64,000 bases of DNA, from assembly GCF_000372725.1 (NCBI RefSeq), contig NW_005195441.1, positions 339,272-403,271 of the forward strand. Reading direction: 5' to 3'. Source of the stretch: Emiliania huxleyi CCMP1516. Its lineage: Eukaryota; Haptophyta; Isochrysidales; Noelaerhabdaceae. The position numbers and the translations under genes are program-made. Shown here in pieces: positions 31,226 to 41,010 of this stretch. Positions within the stretch are counted from its first letter, which is position 1. The number at the start of each line of letters is the position of its first letter. The notes beneath the pieces were generated by a model. It searched no databases. It worked only from the letters and a program-made list of their open reading frames with translations, and had not been told where the DNA came from.

Positions 31226-32374
31226 ATGTCCATCCACCGCATCGGCGCGCGCCTCGCGGGAGCTTCGCCAGAGCAACTCCTTGCCTTCATCGAGGAGCAG
31301 GCGCCTCTCTGGAGCGACGCCGCGCTGCGCGTGGCGGAGGAGCACGCCGCACGGCTCGTGGAGCAGCCCGAGTGGGTGCTCTCCGAGGTCCTCCTCTCGC
31401 CGGACCTCGCCCCGCACATCCTCGCCCAGCTGCCGACCAAGGATCACGCCGCCAAGGGGACGTGCCGCGCGTGGCGCCGCGGCTGGAAGGAGACGCTGAA
31501 GAAGCGCGAGAGGCCGCGCCTGCTCGTGATCGGCGGGAGCAGCGGCGGCGAGCTGGTCAGCTCCATGGAGCGGTACGACTCGTCCACGAATGAGTGGGAG
31601 GAGGAGGCTGTGACGCCAATGCCGACGGCACGAAGGTATGTCGGCGCGGCGGTCCTCGATGGCAAGCTCTACGCTGTGGGCGGCATCAACGACGGCTACT
31701 TCAGCTCAGTCGACAGCTACCTCAGCTCGGTGGAGCGGTACGACCCGGCGCTGAATGCGTGGGAGGCAGTGGCGCCGATGGCGTCGGCGCGGTATGAACC
31801 CGCCGCGGCGGCGCTCGACGGCAAGCTGTACGCTGTCGGAGGCTACAACGGCGCCGACAGCTACCTCAGCTCGGTGGAGCGGTACGACCCGGCTGCGAAC
31901 GCGTGGGAAGAGGTGGCGCCGATGGCGACCGCACGGTATTCTCACGCCACGGCGGTGCTCGACGGCAAGCTGTACGCTGCGGGCGGGTACAGCGGTGTCT
32001 ACCTCAGCTCGGTCGAGCGGTACGATCCGGCGCTGGATGCATGGGAGGCTGTGGCGCCGATGGCGGAGGTTCGGAGCAGGCTCGCCGTGGCGGCGCTCGA
32101 CGGCAAGCTGTACGCTGTGGGCGGCCTCGGCGACGGCTGGCTCAGCTCGGTGGAGCGGTACGACCCGGCGCTGGATGCGTGGGAAGCGGTGGCGCCGATG
32201 GCAGAGGCGCGGTGTAAGCTCGCCGTGGCGGTGCTCGATGGCAAGTTGTATGCTGTGGGCGGCGGCGATGGCGCCTCCCTCAGCTCAGTCAAGCGGTACG
32301 ATCCGGCGCTGAACGCGTGGGAGACGGTGGCGCCAATGAGGACGGGGCGGAGCGGGAGCATTGCCCTGGTGTAA
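31226..32374 (+). CDS. Kelch-repeat protein with N-terminal F-box-like segment, 382 aa
   Basis: Starts at MSIHRIGARL (ATG 31226), because the open frame upstream is not protein-like. Residues ~50-85 (LAPHILAQLPTKDHAAKGTC then RAWRRGWKE) resemble a degenerate F-box. Six kelch blades follow, each with the pattern GKLYAVGG, SSVERYDPALNAWE, VAPM, A/TxR. Six blades make one complete beta-propeller. In the family such proteins are substrate receptors of SCF ubiquitin ligases or cytoskeletal adaptors; the substrate is unknown. Blades 3-6 are so alike in DNA sequence that recent repeat expansion is likely. No introns are needed. Confidence 0.88.
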   Translation: MSIHRIGARLAGASPEQLLAFIEEQAPLWSDAALRVAEEHAARLVEQPEWVLSEVLLSPDLAPHILAQLPTKDHAAKGTCRAWRRGWKETLKKRERPRLLVIGGSSGGELVSSMERYDSSTNEWEEEAVTPMPTARRYVGAAVLDGKLYAVGGINDGYFSSVDSYLSSVERYDPALNAWEAVAPMASARYEPAAAALDGKLYAVGGYNGADSYLSSVERYDPAANAWEEVAPMATARYSHATAVLDGKLYAAGGYSGVYLSSVERYDPALDAWEAVAPMAEVRSRLAVAALDGKLYAVGGLGDGWLSSVERYDPALDAWEAVAPMAEARCKLAVAVLDGKLYAVGGGDGASLSSVKRYDPALNAWETVAPMRTGRSGSIALV

Positions 32375-33151
32375 GTCGATTCAGCACACAGGCGCGCGGG
32401 CGGGGGGGCGCTGAGTGTAGGGCTGGGGGTGAGTGACTGAGGCGCGCGCGCGCGGTGCTGCACTTGGTACCGTGGACTTGAGGCATACGGTACTGTACCT
32501 GTTACTGTGTCTCAAGGGCTGAGGGCGGGCGCGAATGCGCGCGCGCTGATGCGCGTTGGTGACTGTTCTTCCTTTTACGGGCGGCAATTCGACAGGCCTT
32601 TTTTACGCGGTACATGCCACCCACCCCCTGGCCCTGGGAGAGCGCGCACAGCCCACAGCTCGACGCTCTGATATCAACACGAACAGACCCATCATTGTAT
32701 CACAAATCATGTGCAAATCATGCTTTTCTCCATGATTTCATAGAGCCGGGGTTTTCTAGATGCATGCGACTCTTGCGAGAGCTCGTTATGAGTTACATAC
32801 TTTATGTGTGAGTGCTTGAAACACTCAGGCTAGTGCCATTTCACTCTGACACGCTAATCTTGAAAACGTCCAACGGAGCTCCGTGTTGCTTCCAGCGCCC
32901 TCCCCCGCGCTTCCTGCGGCCCTAGCCGATGATACTAGCATGGGAGGTCATCTGGCTACCGCGAACGCGACTCAACTCGCCGACGTCGTCCGATGATTGT
33001 GCCTCAAAGTCACCAGAAGACAAGAAAAACACGGATCTGACCCACGGCTTAAACCTGCCATGGCAGGTTTATTTGAAAAGCCGAGCCAGAAGAAAGGAAC
33101 GCCACGCGGAGCATTCGCCAGTCGGAGGCGGCGTCTGTCTGAGTCGCGCCC
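32375..33151. other. Intergenic with dispersed repeat and palindrome
   Basis: No gene is seen. The stretch 32828-33010 is the inverted copy of 888-1075. A perfect palindrome, AAACCTGCCATGGCAGGTTT, lies at 33051-33070. Confidence 0.6.
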
Positions 33152-33940
33152 CAAATTTGGTAGAGCAGGTGGTTCCATCCAACCGGCGGCGCGCGAGATT
33201 CTCGAAAAAAACCTGGTCGCTCGCACGAGCGCCCGAGGATGTCCCGGTGGCCCTGTGGCACGAGACCTCGAGAGAGTAGTGCCGAAGGCGCTCTTTTTGA
33301 TCAAGCCCAAATCACTTTGAGAGGCTCCGTCGGTGAGAGCTGCAATCAGCGAACCCCCTCGCACTCAGGAATGCCCCTGCCCTCCTCGCCTCCTCCCCTC
33401 GCCCCGCGCGATGCGGCGCGTGTTGCCATTTGCGAGAGCGTGCCCGGCCGCTTCGCCCAATCTCCCAAGCGCTGCAGCGCGCTCGTGCCGGGCTGCCCGC
33501 CGTGCTGCGACCGCCGCCGCGCGAGCGGCTCGTTCCGAGGATCGAGCGCCGCGAATCTGGCGCAGCCGGATTGCGGGCAGCGCGACCACCCAGCGCGCAG
33601 CCGCGAATCGCCTCCATGCCTCCTGCGCTCCCGCGACGCCTGAAGCAAACCCGCGCCATGCTCATCCCATTTTACGCTGCTGACGCTCCCCCGCCGCCGC
33701 CTGCGCGCCTCGCAGATCCACAAAACAACGTGAGCGAGGCGGGTGTGCCGCGGAGTTCCTTGGCGCTGGGCCTCAAGTTGTGTACGCTGCGAGTAGGTGT
33801 GGCCCTCTTGAGCCTCCCACTCCCCAACTTTCACGGCCCTCAAAGACGCTGAGAGCAGAGAGAAGGAGCACTTGATGGCCCGAATACGATGTGCAGCAAT
33901 CAGAGAGGAGATTAGCCGAGATTCAGGCGAGATTTAGCCG
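33152..33940 (+). repeat. Left arm of a ~790-bp inverted repeat flanking one gene
   Basis: This segment is the reverse complement of 35881-36666, nearly identical over most of its length (for example GGTTCGCTGATTGCAGCTCT is shared inverted), with a few indels and a diverged patch near 33200-33240. It holds the shared upstream motif at 33261-33308 and runs to within about 64 bp of the start codon at 34004. Confidence 0.9.
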
Positions 33941-34003
33941 ACGGCTCGTCCGTTAGTGCCTGAGATCGCCCCCCATCATAGGTACGAAAAATCGATCGAA
34001 ATC

Positions 34004-35800
34004 ATGTCAGAGAACCAGATGACAGTGAAGGTCGGCATCGTGTCGGCCAAAGACGGCCTCATCAAGGTCGTCATCTCCGAGTCGAAGTCGCCTCCGCTCC
34101 TCGGAGCTAAGGCGGTGCGTGTGCGCTTGTCGCAGATCTATCATCTCCTCCCAACACGCTCCCCATTCTCCCTGTCGACAGGCGAGCGGCGCCAAGAACG
34201 CACCCGTTGAGGACGCCACCGTGGCCGAGTCCGGCGCGGAGGCCCCCCTCGATGAGAGCATCCTCAAGAAAGACCTGGCCGCCGAAGAGGCGACCGCCGC
34301 GGAGACGGTCGACTCGGACCGGGCCAAGGCCATGTTTGCCGCCCACAAGCCGAGCGAGAACGCCGTTTTCTGGTCCAAGTTTGAGCGCCCGACCGACCCA
34401 CCGCTGGCCCGCACCGGCGTCACCAAGAACGGCCCGGCGCTCGAGCCGGTCACCAAAGTTGCCACGGCTGTCAAGCCGGCGGCGGCCGGCGGCGAGACGC
34501 TGCCGTCGACCAAGGAGTTTCCGGAGGAGGAGCCCGCCCCGGCGGCGAGCGCCTGGCATTCTGCGCGCCGGCGTCTGCCAACCCACTATCTGACCCCGTC
34601 CCGCGTTCGATGCGTATAGGGCGACGCCGACTGGAACGTCTCGACCAAGGAGTTTCCCGTGGAGGAGCCCGCCCCGGCGGTGAGCGCTTCCCACCACTTT
34701 TCTCTGCACACGCGGGTATTGCGGAGACACGGGAGTCATACAGGCGGGCACTTACATTGATCCTGTGACCTCTGCCGCACGTCACGCGCAGGGCATCGAC
34801 GAGTGGAAGACCGCCTCCCCGCTCCGCAAGATCGAGCGCAAGGGCGAGGCCAACCTGATCGGCCGCTCCAAGAAGACCACCAAGAGCCTCACCCCGATCG
34901 GCCGCGTCGACCCCAACGGATTCGCGGCGCTGCTCGGAACGGACGTCGACGAGGAAGACCTCGCCGTCGTCGGCTCCGGCAAGGCGTCTGTCGACGAGGA
35001 AGACCTCGCTGGCGTCGGCTCCGGCAAGGCGTCTGTCAACGACGCCCCGCCGTCGTCGACCACGCCCTCGGCGCGTACTGCCTTGCCCGTGCAGCGCGCC
35101 CTGCTTGTGACTCACCCTCGTCCGCACTCTCCAGGGCGCCGTGGAGAAGACCGAGCCGACCTCGACGCGCTCCGGCCTCCGCTTCGGCAAGTTCTGCTCG
35201 ACGTCAAAGCTGCTGTGCGTCTTCCTCACCGTGGCGATCGGTCTCGGCTGCTCGGCCTTTGCGCTGTCGTCGTACGGCTCTGGCGGCGTCTCCGAGCTCC
35301 TCGAGTCGGTGTCCGTGCCCGACGCGGAAGCCTTCGCGCCCGTCCCCGACGGCGGCTCTATCGAGGCACTCGGGGTGCTCGAGGAATTGTCATCCATCAC
35401 GCGTAATGCCTGCCCAGAGCCACCCTACACCGCCACCAACCCGTACCAGGAGGGCCCGCCCAGGAAGGCCTACGAGAACTTCCCGACCACGGGGGATGTG
35501 GGCTTCGATGTCATCGCCGAGGCGTGGCTGGCAGGCGGCGGTAGGCCGGAGCAGTGCGAGAGCGCCATCATCATCGCTTCGGGCGAGTGCGCACCGTCGC
35601 AGAGCGAGCCGACAGTCATGGGGTGCAATATCGACCTGTCGGGGCAGACCTCCGGCATCTGGCAGGTGGACAGTGCGAAAACCGCGATCCCTCCAGGCTC
35701 CCCCATGCTGGACCTCTACAAGACGAACCCGGCCGTGAACGCTTGGGTGGTGACGCCGCTCCTCAACAAGACCTTCGCCGGGGCGATCTCGTCAATTTAG
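34004..35800 (+). CDS. Type II membrane protein with possible lysozyme-like ectodomain, 491 aa
   Basis: Five exons join in phase 0: 34004-34111 (or 34114), 34182-34544, 34620-34679, 34792-35070 and 35135-35800. The N-terminal ~270 residues are polar, acidic and repetitive (STKEFPEEEPAPA then STKEFPVEEPAPA; two DEEDLAVVGSGKAS-type units). One membrane segment (LLCVFLTVAIGLGCSAFAL) follows, so the C-terminus is probably extracellular or lumenal. The ectodomain has CESAIIIASGECAP, then GCNIDLSGQTSGIWQVDSA, a pattern like the active-site Glu and GLWQI core of lysozyme/transglycosylase folds; this assignment is tentative. Exon 3 with its intron is a copy of the end of exon 2; one copy has a GC donor, the other GT. 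The whole gene fills the spacer of a large inverted repeat. Confidence 0.65.
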
Positions 35801-35880
35801 TCAACTCGTGGCGCAATTATGCCCCAGAGCAATTCCACAAATTTCGTCATTTTCGTCAATTATGTTAATTGACGAAACCT

Positions 35881-36666
35881 CGGCTCAATCTCGGCCAATC
35901 TCGGCTAATCTCCTGCTCTAATTGCTGCACATCGTGTTCCGTTCTCTCTGCTTTGAGAGCGTCTTTGAGGGGGGGAATCGAGAGGAAGGGGGGCTCAAGA
36001 GGGCCGCACCTACTCGCAGCGTACACAACTTGAGGCCCAGCGCCAAGGAACTCCGCGGCACACCCGCCTCGCTCACGTTGTTTTGTGGATCTGCGAGGCG
36101 CGCAGGCGGCGGCGGGGGAGCGTCAGCAGCGTAAAATGGGATGAGCATGGCGCGGGTTTGCTTCGGGCGTCGCGGGAGCGCAGGAGGCATGGAGGCGATT
36201 CGCGGCTGCGCGCTGGGTGGTCGCGCTGCCCGCAATCCGGCTGCGCCAGATTCGCGGCGCTCGATCCTCGGAACGAGCCGCTCGCGCGGCGGTCGCAGCA
36301 CGGCGGGCAGCCCGGCACGAGCGCGCTGCAGCGCTTGGGAGATTGGGCGAAGCGGCCGGGCACGCTCTCGCAAATGGCAACACGCGCCGCATCGCGCGGG
36401 GCGAGGGGAGGAGGCGAGGAGGGCAGGGGCATTCCTGAGTGCGAGGGGGTTCGCTGATTGCAGCTCTCACCGACGGAGCCTCTCAAAGTGATTTGGGCTT
36501 GATCAAAAAGAGCGCCTTCGGCACTACTCTCTCGAGGTCTCGTGCCACAGGGGCGGGGGGACAGCCTCCCTCGGGCGCTCGTGCGAGCGACCAGCCGATG
36601 CCGGGGCTTGTTTCTTCTATCTCGCGCGCCGCCGGTTGGATGGAACCACCTGCTCTACCAAATTTG
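35881..36666 (-). repeat. Right arm of the ~790-bp inverted repeat
   Basis: Reverse complement of 33152-33940. It begins 80 bp after the stop codon of the enclosed gene. The outer ends are marked by CAAATTTGGTAGAGCAGGTG on the inverted strand. No target duplication was recognised outside the arms. Confidence 0.9.
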
Positions 36667-37352
36667 TTGGCCTGTATACTGTTCCGGCAAACAAAAAGGA
36701 AAACAGAGGGGCCCCAGCACTTTGCGTTTCCGGAAATTTCCAGGGGAAACAGAGGGTGTTTCTGTTTGGTGCTCCATTCTATGGGTGGACGCAGGACGGG
36801 CGATGACGGTCACACAGGAGCGACACACAGAACCACAAAAACAAGACACTAGCCGGGGCAGTCGGAGAAGTGGCAACTCCGTGCACTGACGGTCGGCCGC
36901 CAGAAAACACGCCTCCGTGGCTCGGGTTACACCAATCCTCGCTACCCAACGCGGCCAAAGGATATCCACCTCGAGAACCTCGAGAGAGACGGTGTGTATC
37001 GACACTCAGCCAAGCCCCCCGGCTGCCACACATCCTGCTGAGCGAACTTCCCCAGTCACCCGCGGCCGGACTCCATCCGGCACGCGTCGCTGGGCGCTCA
37101 GAGCCGCGTCCCCTGCGCGCCACCCCGACGCCCAAGGCGCCCGAGGAAGTGGCAGTGTGGGTGGCGGAAACGGTGGCGGCGAGAGAGGGTCTGTGGGCTT
37201 TCTGCTCGGGTTCACCGGCCCGGTCTCACGCCATGCAGCCCCGCTACTCCCGCGACATCTTACCCCTTCCCGCGATGCGCGAACGAAACACTTGCGACTC
37301 TTAGGCCGCGACAGAAAGAACGCTCCTGATGCAGCTTGATGCAGGCCTCAAC

Positions 37353-37600
37353 TCTGAGCCCTGGTGTCGAGGTGTCGAGGCCCGGTGTCGAGGGTGTCGA
37401 GCTGCTGTCGAGGGATAGAGGTGTCGAGGCCTGTCGAGGCCTGTCGAGGCCTGTCGAGGCCTGTCGAGGCTGGGACCAAGCTTGTCCGTGTCGAGGGGTG
37501 TCGAGGGGTGTCGAGGGTGTCGAGGGTGTCGAGGGTGTCGAGGGTGTCGAGCAGGTGTCGAGTGTTGTCAAGGGGTTTTGCGTCTAAGGTGTCGAGGTGT
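37353..37600 (+). repeat. Minisatellite of GGTGTCGAG-type units (block 1)
   Basis: About 20 units of 9-13 bp built on GTGTCGAGG and CTGTCGAGGC. Confidence 0.9.
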
Positions 37601-38317
37601 CCAAGGTGGCAGGATGCAGTTGCAGCCCATCAACAAAACTTGGGCAGCAGTTGCAAAGCTGTTTCATCCCTTAGTTGCAGCCTCAGTTGCACCCTGTTGA
37701 TGTAGCACAACCTGAGCACAACCAGTATACTCTCTGTGGACATTTGAGGACATCAAGTGCCGGGAGTCATTGCCACTGTGCACAAAGGTGCTGTGCAGGC
37801 GCAGCACCGCAGCAGCGTCGCCGCTGCAGCAGCGTCGCCCCTGCAGCGTCACCGGCGCACAAAGCGCAACTGACCACAGCGCTCATGGCACAAGGCTGGT
37901 GCCATGAGTCAGTGGACATTGCCACTGCACAAGGTGCTGTCCAGCAGCTAAGGGCTGCCAGTACCCCATCGCAGCAGCGTCGCCGCCGCTGCAGCGTCGC
38001 CGTTGCAGCCGAGCGTCGCCAGTGCACAAAGCGCAATGGACCACAGGTCTGCACTCATGGCACAAGCTCACTGGTGTGAGGATTCATTGCCACTGTACAA
38101 GGTGCTGTGCAGCACCTGAGGGCTACCTGAGTACTGCCATCGTGCCATGTTTGCTGCATCAACAGGGGTGCAACTGAGCTGCAACTTGAGCTAGAACTTG
38201 AGAGGCTGCAACTCAGGGATGAAAGTACTGCCAGCCAAGTTTGATTGCTGCTGCAACCCTGATTTCTAACTCTGACTCCAATGGGTCTACATCTCTGCTG
38301 TGTTAGGATCATCAGAG

Positions 38318-38545
38318 GTGTCGAGCGGTGTCGAGCGGTGTCGAGCGGTGTCGAGCGGTGTCGAGCGGTGTCGAGGGGTGTCGAGGGGTGTCGAGGTGTC
38401 GAGTTTGGCACCTTGACACGGACGAGCTTGGTCCCAGCCTAGATGGTGTCGAGGGGTGTCGAGGGGTGTCGAGTTGGTCGAGTTGGCATGGGGTGTCGAG
38501 GTGTCGAGTCAGTGTCGAGGTTTGGTGTCGAGGTGTCGAGGCCAG
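38318..38545 (+). repeat. Minisatellite of GGTGTCGAG-type units (block 2)
   Basis: The same unit family as 37353-37600 (GGTGTCGAGCGGTGTCGAGC), about 700 bp away; the two blocks also share an inverted CTTGGTCCCAGCCT segment. Confidence 0.9.
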
Positions 38546-39177
38546 GGCTCAGCCTCAACTAAGATGCCGACCAGCTTGGTTGTGGCGGCCGAAGAGCGCG
38601 GTGCTGGCCGCCGCCTCTCGACGGGGTCAGTGTGGCGCGTTCGAAATGCAGCCGCGCCGCCTCACCCGCGGCGCCTCTCGGCCGGTGACCGACGCCGGCC
38701 CAGATGCCCACACAGCCCGGGGAACGGGCCGCGCCGATTGCGGCGCCCCTTCCTGCAAAGCTGGAGCACTGAGCGCGAGCGCGCATAGGCCCTCGCGGAG
38801 GGGCCCTTTTCCCCGAACCTGCGCCCGGCCGCCTGCGGGCGGCCTTCTCTCGAGGCCTCGAGATACACAAAGCGGCCAACTGGCTACGTACGGTTGTCAG
38901 CTAGCACGCGTCCCCTATGCGAGTATGGCTCCTGCCAGTGCACCAGACTTACAGATGTGTTTGATTGATTGATGGGAAGGCGAAACACAGTCCGACCAAC
39001 GACTGGGACACCAACGCGGTAGATGTGTTCGAGCGGGTTCGTGCCAAAATTGGAGAAAAGGTAATCGCCGGTTGGCGGCGCGAACGGCGCCCAGGACCGG
39101 GAACCTTCCCGAGGCGGAAGGGAAGTGGTCTCGAAGCGGCCTCTTCCGGCTCGCTTGGCAGCCTTCCCAACGAGGCC

Positions 39178-39578
39178 ATGGAAGCAGCTCTCGCCGGCGA
39201 CGAGGCGGCGCTGCTGGCGTGGCTTGACAGCGGCGCGGCCTCGTCGGCCAGAGCTTCGACGGCGACAGCATCGCCGTGGATGGCAAGAAGGACCACTATC
39301 GCGAGTTGTGGTGGCGGCAGACGTCCTACAAAACCAAGGAGATTGTCACCGAGGCGCAGGCCGAGGGCGCCATCGAGGGCCACGGCGACGAGTACAAGGT
39401 GGCCGACTTTTTCGGCACCAAGTTCAAGTACTCCCGCTTCGACGCGCTCGAGGCGGCGCCGCGGGACGTCTCGGCGCTCTCGGGCGCCAAGCGCACCGTC
39501 CGGGCGAATGCGTGGAAGACGAGCAAGGCGGGCACCTCCGGCGACGACGCTGCGCATGCGGCTGAGGCGGCGGCTTGA
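39178..39578 (+). CDS. Conserved-looking hypothetical protein, frame break near 39235
   Basis: From ATG 39178 the reading MEAALAGDEAALLAWLDSG is helical and ankyrin-like, then the frame shifts by one base. From about 39240 a second frame reads GLVGQSFDGDSIAVDGKKDH, then RELWWRQTSYKTKEIV, YKVADFFGTKFKYSRFDALE and ends at a TGA (39576). Both parts look like real protein. The break could be an assembly error, an unrecognised micro-intron or a true frameshift. A likely upstream exon (about 39021-39060, VFERVRAKIGEK with a GTAATC donor) follows a family E repeat. No family is recognised. Confidence 0.45.
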
Positions 39579-39999
39579 GTGCGACCTTCAGATCGTACAC
39601 ATCCCGTGTCCGTGAAGGCGAAGCGAGCCCCGCGGCCGCGGCCCCCGCGCACCGGAATAAAAAAAGGAAAGGTCGGTGTGTGCCGCTGCCGGCTCCCACA
39701 GTGGTCAGTGCAGACCACAGTGCCCGCATTTATCTTTCCAACACGCTTAAACATGTATCTTATTCCAACACCGCGGTCGCTCAGCTCTCAAATCTCAAAA
39801 ACGTCAAAGACGCCCCACTGTGTCGTAACTTCACTCTGTCCACTTGACGCCCGGTATCTTGACGCTTCGAGCCCCGTACCGGAATAAAGAAAAAGAAAGG
39901 TCGGTGTGTGCCGCTCGCTGCCGGCTCCCACAGTGGCCAGTGCAGACCACAGTACGCTCATTTATCAACACGCTTAGCTCAAAGACGCCACAAGTAACA
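39579..39999. other. Convergent 3' region with a tandem duplication
   Basis: Two copies about 240 bp apart (39645-39725 and 39878-39960) share GGAATAAA, AAAGGTCGGTGTGTGCCG and CTCCCACAGTGG. The AATAAA words could be polyadenylation signals of the plus-strand gene. No gene is seen here. Confidence 0.5.
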
Positions 40000-40961
40000 T
40001 CAGTCTGTCCACTTGACGCCTGGTATCTTGACGCCCGACGGGAAGAAGCGCGTCTTCATCGCGAACTCCTTGTCGTCGTGCGTGCGCGCAAAGTCGGCGA
40101 TGATGTCGGCGACGAGGCTCGCGTTCTTGCTCAGCGCGAACGCCCCCGCCGCCATCTCGCGCCGCGTCTCGGCGCGGAGCGCGTCGAGGTCGAGCTCCTC
40201 GTCGTCGCCCGCCATCTGCACGCACGAGTCGACCGGCGCCCGCCAGCCGCCACCCGTCCCGTCGCCGCCGCTGCCACCGCCACCGCCACCACCGCCGCCG
40301 CCGCTGCCGCCCCCGCTTCTGCCGCCGCTGCTGCTGCTGCCGGTGCGGTTGTCGAGGCGCGCGCGCAGCGCCCACATGGTCGTCTCAAAGGCATCGTACG
40401 GGCGCGCCGCGTGCAGCGTCGCATCGGCGTTGACGCGCTGCTCGTAGAGCCCCGGCGCGAGCCAGAGCATCCGCGGCCAGACGCAGCCGAGGCCGCGCCG
40501 CAGCCGCGCAACGTGGCGCGCCGGGATCTTGGCGAGCAGCTGCGGCAGGATCGGGATGTCGTCGAAGCGGAGGCGGACCGAGAAGCGCCGCCACGGCAGA
40601 ATGCTTTCGAATGCCATGTCGACGTCGTCCTATGGGAAGGCGAAACACAGTCCGACCAACAACTGCGACACCAACGCGTTAAGGGTGGACGCTAGACGGG
40701 AGATGACGGTCACACAGGAGCGACACACAGAGCCACAAGACAAGACACTCAGCCAACGTGGCTGCCACACACCCTCTTTCGGACCCTACCTACCCCCCTC
40801 ACCTGGATGACGACGGGGACGCAGCCGACGAGCACGCACTCGTATCTAGAGTTAATTAAGAGTTAATTAAGAGCTACTTAAGAGCTAATTAAGAGCACGC
40901 ACTCGTATCTAGAGAAGGGGGGGAGGCGGTGGAGAAGGAGGTGGTGGGGTGGGAGGCCGTG

Positions 40962-41010
<49 letters not shown>

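Larger units (their letters stand above)
36667..38960. other. Repeat-rich stretch without a convincing gene
   Basis: Contains a piece of dispersed repeat family E (36784-36855), the copied leader segment of the helical repeat gene (37195-37251), two TCGAGGTG minisatellites, and between them (37600-38300) imperfect repeats such as GCAGCAGCGTCGCC and CATGAGTCAGTGGACATTGC. Open frames here are repeat artefacts. Confidence 0.55.

Noticed and set aside
37336..37705. Cys-rich ORFs (MSRCRGPVSRVSSCCRG and similar)
   Set aside because: Direct translation of the GTGTCGAGG minisatellite in shifting frames.
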